From Nocardioides sp. Soil797 (lineage in GTDB: Bacteria > Actinomycetota > Actinomycetes > Propionibacteriales > Nocardioidaceae), in assembly GCA_001429555.1 (NCBI GenBank), contig LMSR01000011.1:125462-189461 (forward strand): DNA of 64,000 nt. The letters run 5' to 3'. The notes beneath the pieces were generated by a model that saw only the letters and a program-made list of their open reading frames with translations, ran no database searches and was not told where the DNA came from. Shown in pieces: positions 40,639-49,307 of this stretch (positions are counted from its first letter, which is position 1; every line of letters begins with the position of its first letter). Made by a program: the position numbers and the translations under genes.

Positions 40639-41334
40639 TCACTTCCGGAACGCGGTCAGTTCCAGGTCGACACCGTCGATGGAGCGTTGCTCGACGAGGC
40701 CAACTCCGGGCGCGAAGGCGGACACCGTCGACGTCCCCTTCGGCACCGACCGCTCCTCGATCTCGACGACGCCGTCGAAGTCGCCGTACGGCGTGGCGGC
40801 GGAGCCGTCGGTGATCAGCACCTCGGCCGTGCGGGCAAGCGCGCCCCTCACGAAGGCTGCCGCATAGCCATCACCGTGGCGCGGGGTCGCGGCCATCGCC
40901 AGTGTTGCCTCCGAGCCAGCGGTCCCGGCCTCCCACGCGTCGGCGCCGGTCCGGCCGAAGAGCCACACGTTCCCCGATTCGTCCTGGGCGAAGAATGCCT
41001 CCGAGTCGGCGAGGACCCGGCGCTCGGCGCCCCAGATGACCGTGCGTACGACGGTAGTGGTGACCCCCGCGACCACCCGGGTGTCGTCGAGGACCGTGAC
41101 CGTGCTCGATGCCGCCTTGCCGCCCGAGGCGTCGTACGTCCACTGGTGACCGACTCGCAACGGGAGCCATTCGTTGGTGACCGCGTCGACGAAGTCGTCG
41201 GGGTCGGGCGAGGGCGTCGGAACGGTGAGGCCGTCGGTGCCGGTGGCATCGATCTTCTCCGGAGCCGAGCCGCAGCCGGCGAGCAGGAGCAGTCCGACCA
41301 GCAGGGCAACGACACGACGCATGTCGCCCAGCAT
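40639..41334 (-). CDS. Hypothetical lipoprotein
   Basis: 231 residues from the ATG at 41334, which has AGGGA 4 bases upstream; an ATG 12 bases inside (41322) is an alternative. The signal [16 protein letters not shown] contains a lipobox (LAGC). The mature protein has a [18 protein letters not shown] block often seen in secreted proteins of unknown function, then a beta-rich remainder. No catalytic motif seen. Divergent from mdh by 86 bases. Confidence 0.78.
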   Translation of the reverse strand: MLGDMRRVVALLVGLLLLAGCGSAPEKIDATGTDGLTVPTPSPDPDDFVDAVTNEWLPLRVGHQWTYDASGGKAASSTVTVLDDTRVVAGVTTTVVRTVIWGAERRVLADSEAFFAQDESGNVWLFGRTGADAWEAGTAGSEATLAMAATPRHGDGYAAAFVRGALARTAEVLITDGSAATPYGDFDGVVEIEERSVPKGTSTVSAFAPGVGLVEQRSIDGVDLELTAFRK

Positions 41335-41420
41335 TCCATCCCTGCCACCCGGGCGGTCGGAGCGGCCCGAACGCTGCTAGCGTCAGGAATGATCACCCGC
41401 ATCCTCGAAGGAGTCCCCCT

Positions 41421-42401
41421 GTGAGCACACCGCTCAAGGTGGCCGTGACCGGCGCAGCCGGCCAGATCGGCTACAGCCTGCTCTTCCGCCTCGCCAGCGG
41501 CGCCCTCGGCGACCGCCACATCGAGCTCCGCCTGCTCGAGATCACCCCGGCCCTGAAGGCACTCGAGGGTGTCGTCATGGAGCTCGACGACTGCGCGTTC
41601 CCCGGCCTGGCCGGTGTCGAGATCGGCGATGACGCCGAGAAGATCTTCGACGGCGTGAACCTTGCCCTGCTGGTGGGAGCTCGTCCGCGCGGCCCGGGCA
41701 TGGAGCGCGGTGACCTCCTCGAGGCCAACGGCGCGATCTTCACCGCCCAGGGCAAGGCCCTCAACAACGTCGCCGCTGACGACGTACGCATCGGTGTGAC
41801 CGGCAACCCGGCCAACACCAACGCGCTGATCGCGATGACCAATGCGCCCGACATCCCCGACGAGCGGTTCTCGGCGCTGACCCGCCTCGACCACAACCGG
41901 GCGATCTCGCAGCTGGCCGCGAAGACCGGTGCCTCGGTGACCGACATCAAGAAGATGACGATCTGGGGCAACCACTCGGCCACGCAGTACCCCGACATCT
42001 TCCACGCCGAGGTGGGTGGCAAGAACGCCGCCGAGCTGGTGAACGACCAGGCCTGGTTGGCCGACACGTTCATCCCGACCGTCGCCAAGCGTGGCGCCGC
42101 GATCATCGACGCCCGCGGCGCCTCGTCGGCCGCCTCGGCCGCTTCGGCGACCTGCGATGCCGCTCGCGACTGGCTGAACGGCTCCGCCGAGGGAGACTGG
42201 GTCTCGATGGCCGTTCGCTCCGACGGTTCCTACGGCGTTCCCGAGGGCCTCATCTCCTCGTTCCCCGTCACCACCGACAACGGTGACTGGGAGATCGTCC
42301 AGGGTCTCGAGATCGACGAGTTCTCGCGTGGCAAGATCGACGCCTCGACGGCCGAGCTGGCCGAGGAGCGCCAGGCCGTCACCGACCTGGGCCTCATCTG
42401 A
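41421..42401 (+). CDS. mdh: Malate dehydrogenase
   Basis: 326 residues. NAD-dependent interconversion of malate and oxaloacetate. The GTG start has GAAGGAG 7 bases upstream. NAD motif [19 protein letters not shown], substrate-loop arginines in [26 protein letters not shown], the active-site block [14 protein letters not shown] and the catalytic His in [12 protein letters not shown] are all seen. It belongs to the cytosolic-type MDH group. A TAGCGT at 41378-41383 may be its -10 element. Confidence 0.97.
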   Translation: MSTPLKVAVTGAAGQIGYSLLFRLASGALGDRHIELRLLEITPALKALEGVVMELDDCAFPGLAGVEIGDDAEKIFDGVNLALLVGARPRGPGMERGDLLEANGAIFTAQGKALNNVAADDVRIGVTGNPANTNALIAMTNAPDIPDERFSALTRLDHNRAISQLAAKTGASVTDIKKMTIWGNHSATQYPDIFHAEVGGKNAAELVNDQAWLADTFIPTVAKRGAAIIDARGASSAASAASATCDAARDWLNGSAEGDWVSMAVRSDGSYGVPEGLISSFPVTTDNGDWEIVQGLEIDEFSRGKIDASTAELAEERQAVTDLGLI

Positions 42402-42426
42402 CCCTCCACGCGTCAAGTTTGATGGC

Positions 42427-42472
42427 CGAGGGGTCAATCGTTGATGGAAACACGTCGACGATTGGCCCCTCG
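42427..42472. terminator. Hairpin terminator after mdh
   Basis: 15-bp arms (42427-42441 and 42458-42472) with a single G-U-type mismatch and a 16-nt loop, 25 bases after the mdh stop. Confidence 0.75.
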
Positions 42473-42510
42473 CCGCATTTGCCGGCCGCCCGCTCGGTGT
42501 GGTCCATCGG

Positions 42511-42600
42511 CGTCGTACGCCGGGGCACTTGTGCGGTGCTGTTGACGGAAATCGGCGTCACAGCTCGTGTGGAGCGACAGTAACCCCGCGTTACTTGCAG
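42511..42600 (+). repeat. 90-bp intergenic element, copy A (inverted partner at 44150-44240)
   Basis: Ends just before the DUF3017 stop. About 85% identical by eye, in reverse orientation, to 44150-44240. The best shared word is GCGGTGCTGTTGACGGAA. Together they bracket the folD-DUF3017 pair. No ORF with a start is convincing, although both copies can encode a similar short peptide (AVDG..RHS.C.ATVTPR). Confidence 0.75.
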
Positions 42601-42601
42601 G

Positions 42602-43222
42602 TCAGGAGGGCTGTTCGGGGATCGAGGCGACGAGCACCAGCAAGGTCACGCCCATCGCCACCAGGATCGTGGCGTCGAATGCCTTGCGCCGTACCTGCAG
42701 CATGCCCGCGTCGTCATCGGAGAGCGCCAAGCGCGCGCCGGCGGCCGCCAACACGGCCAGTGCGATCCAACTGACGCCACTGCGCCAGGCGCCCGTGGCA
42801 GCAACCACGACTCCGACCAGAGCCCCGGCCAGCACGGCCAGATAGATGATGCCGCCCAGCGTCGACGGCTTGCGGATCTCGGTCACCGAGCGCAGCCCGG
42901 CCGGATCACCCTGGTCGACCCGCTCCGGGGTCGACTGGTCCGGATCCGACTGGTCCGGATCCGACTGGTCCGGATCCGACTGGTCCGGATCCGACTGGTC
43001 CGGATCCGACTGGTCCGGATCCGACTGGTCCGAGACCTGGTCAGGGGCGGCGTGACCCGAGACCTGTTCCAGGCCCGCGGGGCCCGAGAGACGGTCCGGC
43101 TCGACGCGGTCGGGCTCGACCTGCGACGACTCCACCTGGACCGACTCGGTGTCGTGCACCACCGGATCCGAGGTCTGGGACGCCTCGTCGGGGTGGTCGG
43201 GTTCCGAGCCGCGTTGGGTCAC
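42602..43222 (-). CDS. DUF3017 membrane protein with DQSDP repeats
   Basis: 206 residues from the GTG at 43222, directly after the folD stop. The N-terminal half is soluble and acidic: about 45 residues of Asp/Glu/Ser/Val, then the five-residue unit DQSDP about six to seven times (15-bp DNA repeat). The C-terminal half has three to four helices (GGIIYLAVLAGALVGVVVAA, SWIALAVLAAAGARLAL, ATILVAMGVTLLVLVASI), the DUF3017 domain. DUF3017 next to folD is a conserved actinobacterial pairing; the role is unknown. Confidence 0.85.
   Translation of the reverse strand: MTQRGSEPDHPDEASQTSDPVVHDTESVQVESSQVEPDRVEPDRLSGPAGLEQVSGHAAPDQVSDQSDPDQSDPDQSDPDQSDPDQSDPDQSDPDQSTPERVDQGDPAGLRSVTEIRKPSTLGGIIYLAVLAGALVGVVVAATGAWRSGVSWIALAVLAAAGARLALSDDDAGMLQVRRKAFDATILVAMGVTLLVLVASIPEQPS
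42932..43030. repeat. 15-bp coding minisatellite (CGACTGGTCCGGATC)
   Basis: Six full units and a partial seventh, exact copies, in the DUF3017 gene. On the gene strand each unit reads DQSDP. The copies are identical, so the array is probably recently expanded or slippage-prone. Confidence 0.9.
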
Positions 43223-43223
43223 G

Positions 43224-44075
43224 TCAGGCCAGCCCGCTCTCGGCGATCGAGACCACATTGGCCAGCAGCATCGCGCGTGTCATCGGGCCCACTCCTCCGG
43301 GGTTGGGCGACACCCAGTCGGCGACCTCCCAGACGTCGTCGGCCACGTCGCCGGCGATCTTGCCCTCGACACGCGAGACACCGACGTCGAGCACGGCGGC
43401 ACCGGTCTTGACCATGTCCTTCGTGATGATGCCCGGCACGCCCGCGGCGGCCACCACGATGTCAGCCTTCGCGACGTGGGCAGCCAGGTCGACAGTGCCG
43501 GTGTGGCACAGCGTCACCGTCGCGTTCTCGGAACGACGGGTGAGCAGCAGGCCCAGGGGGCGGCCGACGGTGACGCCACGTCCGATCACGACCACGTCGG
43601 CGCCGGCAATGGCGACGTCGTGGCGCCGCAGCAGCTCGACGATGCCGTACGGCGTACAAGGCAGCGGCGCCTCGTTGCCCAGCACCAGCCAGCCGAGGTT
43701 GGTCGGGTGCAGGCCGTCGGCGTCCTTCGCGGGGTCGATCAGCCCGAGCACGCGGTTCTCGTCGCGTCCGCGCGGCAGCGGCAGCTGGACGATGTAGCCG
43801 GTGCACGCGGGGTCTTCGTTGAGGGTGCGGACCGCATCCTCGATCTCGGCCTGCGAGGCCGTCTCCGGCAGGTCGACGCGAATCGACTCGATGCCGACCT
43901 CGGCGCAGTCCTTGTGCTTGCCGTTGACATACCACCGGCTGCCCGGGTCGTCACCGACCAGGACGGTGCCCAGGCCCGGAGTGATGCCGTTGTCCTTGAG
44001 CGCGGCGACCCGCGAGCGGAGCTCGTCCTTGATCGCGGCAGCAGTGGCGGTTCCGTCGAGCTTCTGAGCAGTCAC
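43224..44075 (-). CDS. folD: Bifunctional methylenetetrahydrofolate dehydrogenase/cyclohydrolase
   Basis: 283 residues. Makes 10-formyl-THF, the one-carbon donor for the purN and purH steps encoded 2-4 kb away. Catalytic Lys is in [18 protein letters not shown] and the cofactor loop [16 protein letters not shown] are conserved, as is the closing [16 protein letters not shown]. The stop is one base from the DUF3017 GTG, so the two are coupled. An inverted repeat element lies in its upstream region. Confidence 0.97.
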   Translation of the reverse strand: MTAQKLDGTATAAAIKDELRSRVAALKDNGITPGLGTVLVGDDPGSRWYVNGKHKDCAEVGIESIRVDLPETASQAEIEDAVRTLNEDPACTGYIVQLPLPRGRDENRVLGLIDPAKDADGLHPTNLGWLVLGNEAPLPCTPYGIVELLRRHDVAIAGADVVVIGRGVTVGRPLGLLLTRRSENATVTLCHTGTVDLAAHVAKADIVVAAAGVPGIITKDMVKTGAAVLDVGVSRVEGKIAGDVADDVWEVADWVSPNPGGVGPMTRAMLLANVVSIAESGLA

Positions 44076-44149
44076 CCGACCATCCTAGGGATCGCCCCCG
44101 CACCACGTGGGATCGGCCCCGCACCGCGTGGCCAAGCTGCCGTTCCCCT

Positions 44150-44240
44150 CGAGCAACGCGGGGTCACTGTCGCCGAACACGCGCTGTGACGGGCCGTTCC
44201 GTCAACAGCACCGCGCAAGTGTCGCCGTACGGCACCCGGG
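44150..44240 (-). repeat. 90-bp intergenic element, copy B
   Basis: Minus-strand counterpart of 42511-42600. It lies upstream of folD and downstream of the MFS gene stop. The conserved central word is the same (GCGGTGCTGTTGACGGAA). Confidence 0.75.
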
Positions 44241-44264
44241 CGCGACCCACCGGTCGTGCCCCGC

Positions 44265-45512
44265 TCAGGCGGCCACCGGGGCAGCGCCATGGCGCTCGAG
44301 GTGGCGTTCGGCAGCACGGGCGGCAGGGTGGGACACGACGGCGGCGGTGACGCCGATCGCGGCGATCACCACCCATCCGGGCGCGCCCCACGACAGGGCG
44401 AGGAAGGTGTAGAGCGCGGGGAAGACGATCGGCTCGATCTGGTAGCCCATCCCCCACACGCCCTGGTAGTCGCCCAGTCGCCGCGGGTCGGAGAGCTCTG
44501 AGGTGAAGCCCCAGTCGGACGCGGACTGCCACAGCTCGGCGCCGGTGATGGTGATGTGACCGACCCAGATCAACACGATCGAGACCCAACCGACGGTCTC
44601 GTGGGTGACGCTCAGGACCACGCACGACAGCACGAACGCCCAACCCGACCACCGCACCGCGCGCAACGCGCCGTTGACGGTCTCGGCGCCGCGCGAGGCA
44701 CGCACCTGGAGGAGTACGGCGAGCACGGTGTTGGTGCCGAACAACCACGCGAGCAGCACCTGGGGCGCATCGGTGCGTTCGACCAACCACAGTGGAACCA
44801 CGACGTTGAGCAAGACCTGGTTCGACGACAGCACGCCGTTGCAGATGCCCAGCACGACGAAGCCCTTGTTGCGAAAGGCCCCCGGCGACAGGTGGTGGTC
44901 GTCACCGTGCACGGGCACCTGGCGCCGCAGGTCGGGGAGGAAACCGATCATGAGGGCGTTGAGCAGCAGGAGACCACCGGTCAGGATCGGTACGGCGAGG
45001 ATCGCCTCGTGGGTGCCGATGCCCAGGGCGACACCGCTGGCGCCGGCGCCGAGCGTGTAGCCCACGTTGCGGGCCGAGCGCTGGAACGCCATCGCCCGTA
45101 CCCGGGTCTCACGAGGGAAGACCTCGATGCGGTAGACGTTTCGGGCCGAGCGACCGGCCGTCTCCACCGATGCCAGCACCGAGAGCATGACGACGAACAA
45201 CAGGAAGCCGCTGATCAACGGCCACGAGAAGTAGAGGGCCGCCTCGAGCAGGGCCGAGATCACCCAGAGACGCTTGGCACCGACCTTGTCGGCGAGCCGG
45301 CCGAGTGGGATCGACAGGGACAGGGTGACCAGGGCCGCGACGCTCATGCCGAGGCCCACCTGGGCGCCGCTCAGTCCGACGATCTGGGTGAAGAAGACCG
45401 CCGTGCCGGTCAGGAACGCACCGGTGGCGAACGCCGACAACACCGACTGGCCGGCCAGGTCCCGTTCCAACTTGGTCGGGGGGATGATCCGTTGCCACCA
45501 GTGTTGCGCCAT
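44265..45512 (-). CDS. MFS transporter
   Basis: 415 residues, about twelve helices. Motif A is represented by GRLADKVGAKRLWVIS after helix 2, and RSARNVYRIEVFPRETRVRAMA follows helix 4. Substrate unknown; the closest resemblance is to actinobacterial efflux-type MFS proteins. The 14-bp palindrome TCTTGACGTCAAGA lies 26 bases before its ATG, likely its operator. The terminal 15 residues are basic and alanine-rich. Confidence 0.85.
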   Translation of the reverse strand: MAQHWWQRIIPPTKLERDLAGQSVLSAFATGAFLTGTAVFFTQIVGLSGAQVGLGMSVAALVTLSLSIPLGRLADKVGAKRLWVISALLEAALYFSWPLISGFLLFVVMLSVLASVETAGRSARNVYRIEVFPRETRVRAMAFQRSARNVGYTLGAGASGVALGIGTHEAILAVPILTGGLLLLNALMIGFLPDLRRQVPVHGDDHHLSPGAFRNKGFVVLGICNGVLSSNQVLLNVVVPLWLVERTDAPQVLLAWLFGTNTVLAVLLQVRASRGAETVNGALRAVRWSGWAFVLSCVVLSVTHETVGWVSIVLIWVGHITITGAELWQSASDWGFTSELSDPRRLGDYQGVWGMGYQIEPIVFPALYTFLALSWGAPGWVVIAAIGVTAAVVSHPAARAAERHLERHGAAPVAA

Positions 45513-45537
45513 GCTCAGGCTCCCGCCGTCCGAGTTG

Positions 45538-45551
45538 TCTTGACGTCAAGA
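45538..45551. promoter_or_regulatory. Operator-like palindrome upstream of MFS gene
   Basis: TCTTGACGTCAAGA, identical to the icd-upstream site at 39172-39185. It lies 26 bases before the MFS start, a position where a repressor could block the promoter. The nearest gene on the other side (purH) ends toward it, so the MFS gene is the only candidate target. Confidence 0.65.
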
Positions 45552-45613
45552 TATCAACACGGATCGGCTCGTCCCACTCATTTTTCGTCACCTACGGGCG
45601 CACCTGACCAGAG

Positions 45614-45679
45614 GTCAAGAATTGCCTGCTCGAGCGTCAACAATTGCCTGCTCGCGCATCAAGAAACGCCCGATCGTCA
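45614..45679. repeat. Three tandem 22-bp units downstream of purH
   Basis: Units begin GTCAAGAATTGCCTGCTCG, GTCAACAATTGCCTGCTCG and ATCAAGAAACGCCCGATCG at 45614, 45636 and 45658. The third runs into the purH stop. No hairpin is obvious. The function is unknown. Confidence 0.65.
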
Positions 45680-47284
45680 GTGGGCGAAGTGGCGGGTGCC
45701 GGTGAAGTACATCGTCACCCCAGCCTTCTCCGCGGCAGCGATGACCTCTTCGTCACGGATGGATCCACCCGGCGCCACCACGGCACGGACACCGGCTGCG
45801 AGCAACACCTCGAGGCCGTCGGCGAACGGGAAGAACGCGTCGGAGGCGGCGACCGAGCCCGCGGCCCGCTCCCCTGCCCGCGTCACCGCGAGGTTGCAGG
45901 AGTCGACCCGGTTGACCTGCCCCATGCCGACGCCGACCGAGGCGCCGCCGTCGGCGAGCAGGATCGCGTTGGACTTCACCGCACGGATCGCCCGCCAGGC
46001 GAACTGCAGGTCGGCCAGCGTCTCCTCGGAGGCCGCCTCGCCGGAGACCAGGCGCCAGCGCGCCGCATCGTCACCAGTGGTCCAGCTGGTGCCGTCGCCC
46101 TTGGCGATCTCACCGGCTGCATCGATCGCGTCGCGCTGCTGCATCAACAGGCCACCAGAGATCGGGCGGAACTCGACGCCACCGGGCTGCGGCGGGTTGG
46201 CCACCAGCAGACGCAGGTTCTTCTTGGCGGTCAGGATGTCGAGCGCAGGTCCGTCGAAGCCGGGCGCCACGACCACCTCGGTGAAGATGTCCTTCACGGT
46301 CTCGGCCATTTCGGCGGTCACGTTGCGGTTCGTGGCGATGATCCCGCCGTACGCCGACACCGGGTCGCAGGCGTGCGCCTTGCGGTGCGCTTCGGCGATG
46401 TCGGTGCCGACCGCGATGCCGCACGGGTTGGCGTGCTTGATGATCGCAACGGTCGGCTGGTCACCGTGGTCGTAGGCCGCGCGGTAGGCAGCGTCGGCGT
46501 CGACGAAGTTGTTGTAGGACATCTCCTTGCCGTGCAGCTGCACGCCCTGCGCGACACCGCCCTCGGGCTGGCGTCCGCTCTTGTAGAGCGCCGCCGCCTG
46601 GTGCGGGTTCTCGCCGTAGCGGAGCACGTCGGACTGGGTCCAGGTCGCGCCCATCCAGGCCGGGAAGCCCGAGCCGTCGGAGGTGTCGGCAAGCACCGAG
46701 CCCATCCAGGAGGCAACGTGCACGTCGTAGGTCGCGGTGTGCACGAATGCCTCGGCGGCCAGTCGCTTGCGCTCGGCCAGCGTGAAACCACCCGACTGGG
46801 CGGCGGCCAGCACGGCGTCGTACGACGCGGGCGAGGTCACGATGGCCACCGACGGGTGGTTCTTCGCGGCAGCGCGCACCATCGACGGCCCGCCGATGTC
46901 GATCTGCTCGACGCACTCGTCCGGCGTCGCGCCCGAGGCCACCGTCTGGGTGAAGGGGTAGAGGTTGGAGACGACCAGGTCGAAGGGCTCGATCTCGAGG
47001 TCGGCCAGCTGCTGCACGTGGGAGTCGAGGCGGCGGTCGGCCAGGATTCCGGCGTGCACGCGCGGGTGCAGCGTCTTGACCCGACCGTCGAGGCACTCGG
47101 GGAATCCGGTGAGGTCCTCGACCTTGGTGACCGGGACGCCGAGGTCCTCGATCAGGGCTGCCGAGCCCCCGGTGGAGACCAGCGCGACACCGGCGGCGTG
47201 GAGGCCACGGACCAGCTCCTCGAGGCCTGACTTGTCATAGACCGAGACCAGTGCCCGCTTGATGGCGATCTTGCCGTCTGTCAT
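45677..47284 (-). CDS. purH: Bifunctional AICAR transformylase/IMP cyclohydrolase
   Basis: 535 residues, full length. Last two steps of IMP synthesis, using 10-formyl-THF. The N-terminal cyclohydrolase part starts [18 protein letters not shown] with [16 protein letters not shown]; the transformylase part has KYGENPHQ as [11 protein letters not shown], then [12 protein letters not shown] and the closing [15 protein letters not shown]. Start ATG overlaps the purN stop (ATGA), so purN-purH is one coupled operon. Confidence 0.98.
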   Translation of the reverse strand: MTDGKIAIKRALVSVYDKSGLEELVRGLHAAGVALVSTGGSAALIEDLGVPVTKVEDLTGFPECLDGRVKTLHPRVHAGILADRRLDSHVQQLADLEIEPFDLVVSNLYPFTQTVASGATPDECVEQIDIGGPSMVRAAAKNHPSVAIVTSPASYDAVLAAAQSGGFTLAERKRLAAEAFVHTATYDVHVASWMGSVLADTSDGSGFPAWMGATWTQSDVLRYGENPHQAAALYKSGRQPEGGVAQGVQLHGKEMSYNNFVDADAAYRAAYDHGDQPTVAIIKHANPCGIAVGTDIAEAHRKAHACDPVSAYGGIIATNRNVTAEMAETVKDIFTEVVVAPGFDGPALDILTAKKNLRLLVANPPQPGGVEFRPISGGLLMQQRDAIDAAGEIAKGDGTSWTTGDDAARWRLVSGEAASEETLADLQFAWRAIRAVKSNAILLADGGASVGVGMGQVNRVDSCNLAVTRAGERAAGSVAASDAFFPFADGLEVLLAAGVRAVVAPGGSIRDEEVIAAAEKAGVTMYFTGTRHFAH

Positions 47285-47904
47285 GCGCCGAACCGCACCT
47301 TCCTGTCGGTGATGGTGAATCCTTCTCGAGCCAGTCGGCCCACGTTGTCGACGAGCATGCTGCGCTCGGCGACCTTGATCCGTTCGTGCAGCGTGTCGAC
47401 GTCATCGTCGTCCTCGACCGCCACGACGCTCTGCGCGACGATCGGTCCGGTGTCGACACCTCGGTCCACGACGAACAGGGTCGCACCGGTGACCTTGACG
47501 CCGTACGCCAGGGCGTCCGCGGGGCCACGCGTGCCGGGGAACGACGGGCACAGCGCGGGGTGGGTGTTGAGGGTGCGCCCGGCAAAGCGGTCGAGGAAGT
47601 CCTCGCCCACCAGCTTCATGAACCCGGCGAGGACGACCAGGTCGGGCTCGAAGGCAGCCACGGTGTCGGCCAGCGCGCGGTCCCAGTGCTCGCGCGAGGT
47701 GAACTGCTTCACCTGACGCACGAAGGTCGGGATGCCGGCGCGCTCGGCGCGGGCCAGGCCCTCGATGTCGTCACGATCGGCACCGACCGCGACCACCGTT
47801 GCGCCGTACGCCGGGTCCTGCGCGGCGTCGATCAGCGCCTGGAGGTTGGTTCCCGCGCCGGAGACGAGCACCACGAGGCGCTGGGGCTTGCGGGTGGAGG
47901 GCAC
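47281..47904 (-). CDS. purN: Phosphoribosylglycinamide formyltransferase
   Basis: 207 residues. Third step of purine synthesis: formyl transfer from 10-formyl-THF to GAR. Conserved [13 protein letters not shown], the catalytic Asn-His in [13 protein letters not shown], and the Asp in GVDTGPIV are all present. It is upstream of and coupled to purH. A DUF6350-like membrane gene precedes it by 63 bases on the same strand, as in Streptomyces. Confidence 0.97.
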   Translation of the reverse strand: MPSTRKPQRLVVLVSGAGTNLQALIDAAQDPAYGATVVAVGADRDDIEGLARAERAGIPTFVRQVKQFTSREHWDRALADTVAAFEPDLVVLAGFMKLVGEDFLDRFAGRTLNTHPALCPSFPGTRGPADALAYGVKVTGATLFVVDRGVDTGPIVAQSVVAVEDDDDVDTLHERIKVAERSMLVDNVGRLAREGFTITDRKVRFGA

Positions 47905-47967
47905 GGCGGGAGTTTATCGACCGCGCCGGGCCGGGCCCGCATCGGCCTCAGCCATGGACGCGCGGCG

Positions 47968-49206
47968 TCATTCCTCGTCGTCGACCGGCATGGAGCGGCG
48001 GATCCACCAGGTGGCGATGAGACCGCCGACCAGGCCGCCCAGCCCGAAGGAGACGATGCCGTGCCAGAGCACCTCGCCGGCCGGTGGACCGACCTCACGC
48101 ATGCGCCCCGGCCCGACGGAGCCTCCGGAGACGGCCGCCATCAGCCCGAAGACCAGCCCGGCCAGCGCGCCGCCGACCAGCCCACGCAGGGCTCCTTCGT
48201 CCCACGCCACCGTGGGACTGCGGCGTTGGCTGTGCAACGCGCCGACCAGGCCGCAGACCACGGGTAGCGCGAGCAACCCGGGCACCCAGGCCGGGGTCGG
48301 CCCGGAGTCGGGCAGGGCCGCGAGCAGCGGAAACATGGGTACGGCGCCGATGGCCACCACCGACGGCGAGACCAGGGTGCCGGTGCCGACCATGAAGCCC
48401 GGGCCGAGCAGGTAGCAGCCGGAGAAGACCACCGCGTTGGGGACCACGACCAGGGTGAGCAGAATGAACATGATGCCGTCGCCGGTGTCGAGGTGGAGCT
48501 GCGACATCACGCTCATCGCGGCCCCGAAGTCGAGGGCCAACGCGATCAGGAAGGCTGCGGTGGAGACGAGCAGGAAGGTCACCAGGATCGACGTCGCTGA
48601 GTTCAGCGCGCCGCGCACCGCCTGCGGGGCCAACGACAGCCACACGGCGGCTCGTCCGGAGCCGACCGCTACTCCCGCTCCGCCGACGAGAACGGTGAGC
48701 CCGAGCGACCAGAGCACCACTGAGTTCGTGGCCGGGGCCGTCTCGGAGGTGCCGCTGAGCACGGCGGTGACGACGGCGACGACGACATAGGCGGCCGAGA
48801 AGGTGCCGACCGCGGCCGGCACGGTCCAGTCACGGTCTCCGTCGGAGAGCGCCTCGGCGTCGGGCCCGTGACCGGCCACCTGCTCCCCCAGCCTCAGCGC
48901 GTAGCGCCAGATGACGACCGCGAACAGCAGGGTCAGCCCGAGCGGGATCGCGGTGATCGGGACTCCGTGCACGTGCAACCCGGAGCCGTGCCCGGTCAAC
49001 CAGGCCAGTCCGCCGGTGCGCAGCGCCCCACGCGGGGCTCCGTGGATGCCCCCGTCCGCCAGGAACCAGCCGACCAGGGCCACACCGAGGCAGCCGGCCA
49101 GCGTCGTCGCGGCCGCCGAGAAACCGGCCAGACCGGCCAACAGGGTCAGCGGTCGACGGGAGGCGCCGGCAGAGGAGAGTCCCGGAGGGGTCAGTGTCGC
49201 GGTCAT
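47968..49206 (-). CDS. DUF6350-type multi-helix membrane protein
   Basis: 412 residues from the ATG at 49206 (MTATLTPPGLSS); the frame continues upstream without a credible start. About ten helices, with long non-conserved loops, ending SMPVDDEE. I assign DUF6350 from its position directly before purNH and the helix pattern, not from a catalytic motif. The role is unknown. Divergent from the sigma-like gene at 49308. Confidence 0.75.
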   Translation of the reverse strand: MTATLTPPGLSSAGASRRPLTLLAGLAGFSAAATTLAGCLGVALVGWFLADGGIHGAPRGALRTGGLAWLTGHGSGLHVHGVPITAIPLGLTLLFAVVIWRYALRLGEQVAGHGPDAEALSDGDRDWTVPAAVGTFSAAYVVVAVVTAVLSGTSETAPATNSVVLWSLGLTVLVGGAGVAVGSGRAAVWLSLAPQAVRGALNSATSILVTFLLVSTAAFLIALALDFGAAMSVMSQLHLDTGDGIMFILLTLVVVPNAVVFSGCYLLGPGFMVGTGTLVSPSVVAIGAVPMFPLLAALPDSGPTPAWVPGLLALPVVCGLVGALHSQRRSPTVAWDEGALRGLVGGALAGLVFGLMAAVSGGSVGPGRMREVGPPAGEVLWHGIVSFGLGGLVGGLIATWWIRRSMPVDDEE

Positions 49207-49307
49207 GGCGCTGCCATCTTCACCCGGAGTCGTGTGCTCGCAGGGCTGCACACGCCGCACGATCCAGTTTCGCCGGTTGCCCCGCGACCCCGTACCGTGG
49301 ACGCGCG

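Noticed and set aside
42932..43030. Short regular repeats that could be taken for CRISPR
   Set aside because: 15-bp units without spacers, inside a gene and in frame (DQSDP), with no cas genes nearby.
42511..44240. Composite transposon around folD
   Set aside because: The flanking elements are only about 90 bp, lack transposase genes and show no target duplication; folD-DUF3017 order is also normal for actinobacteria.
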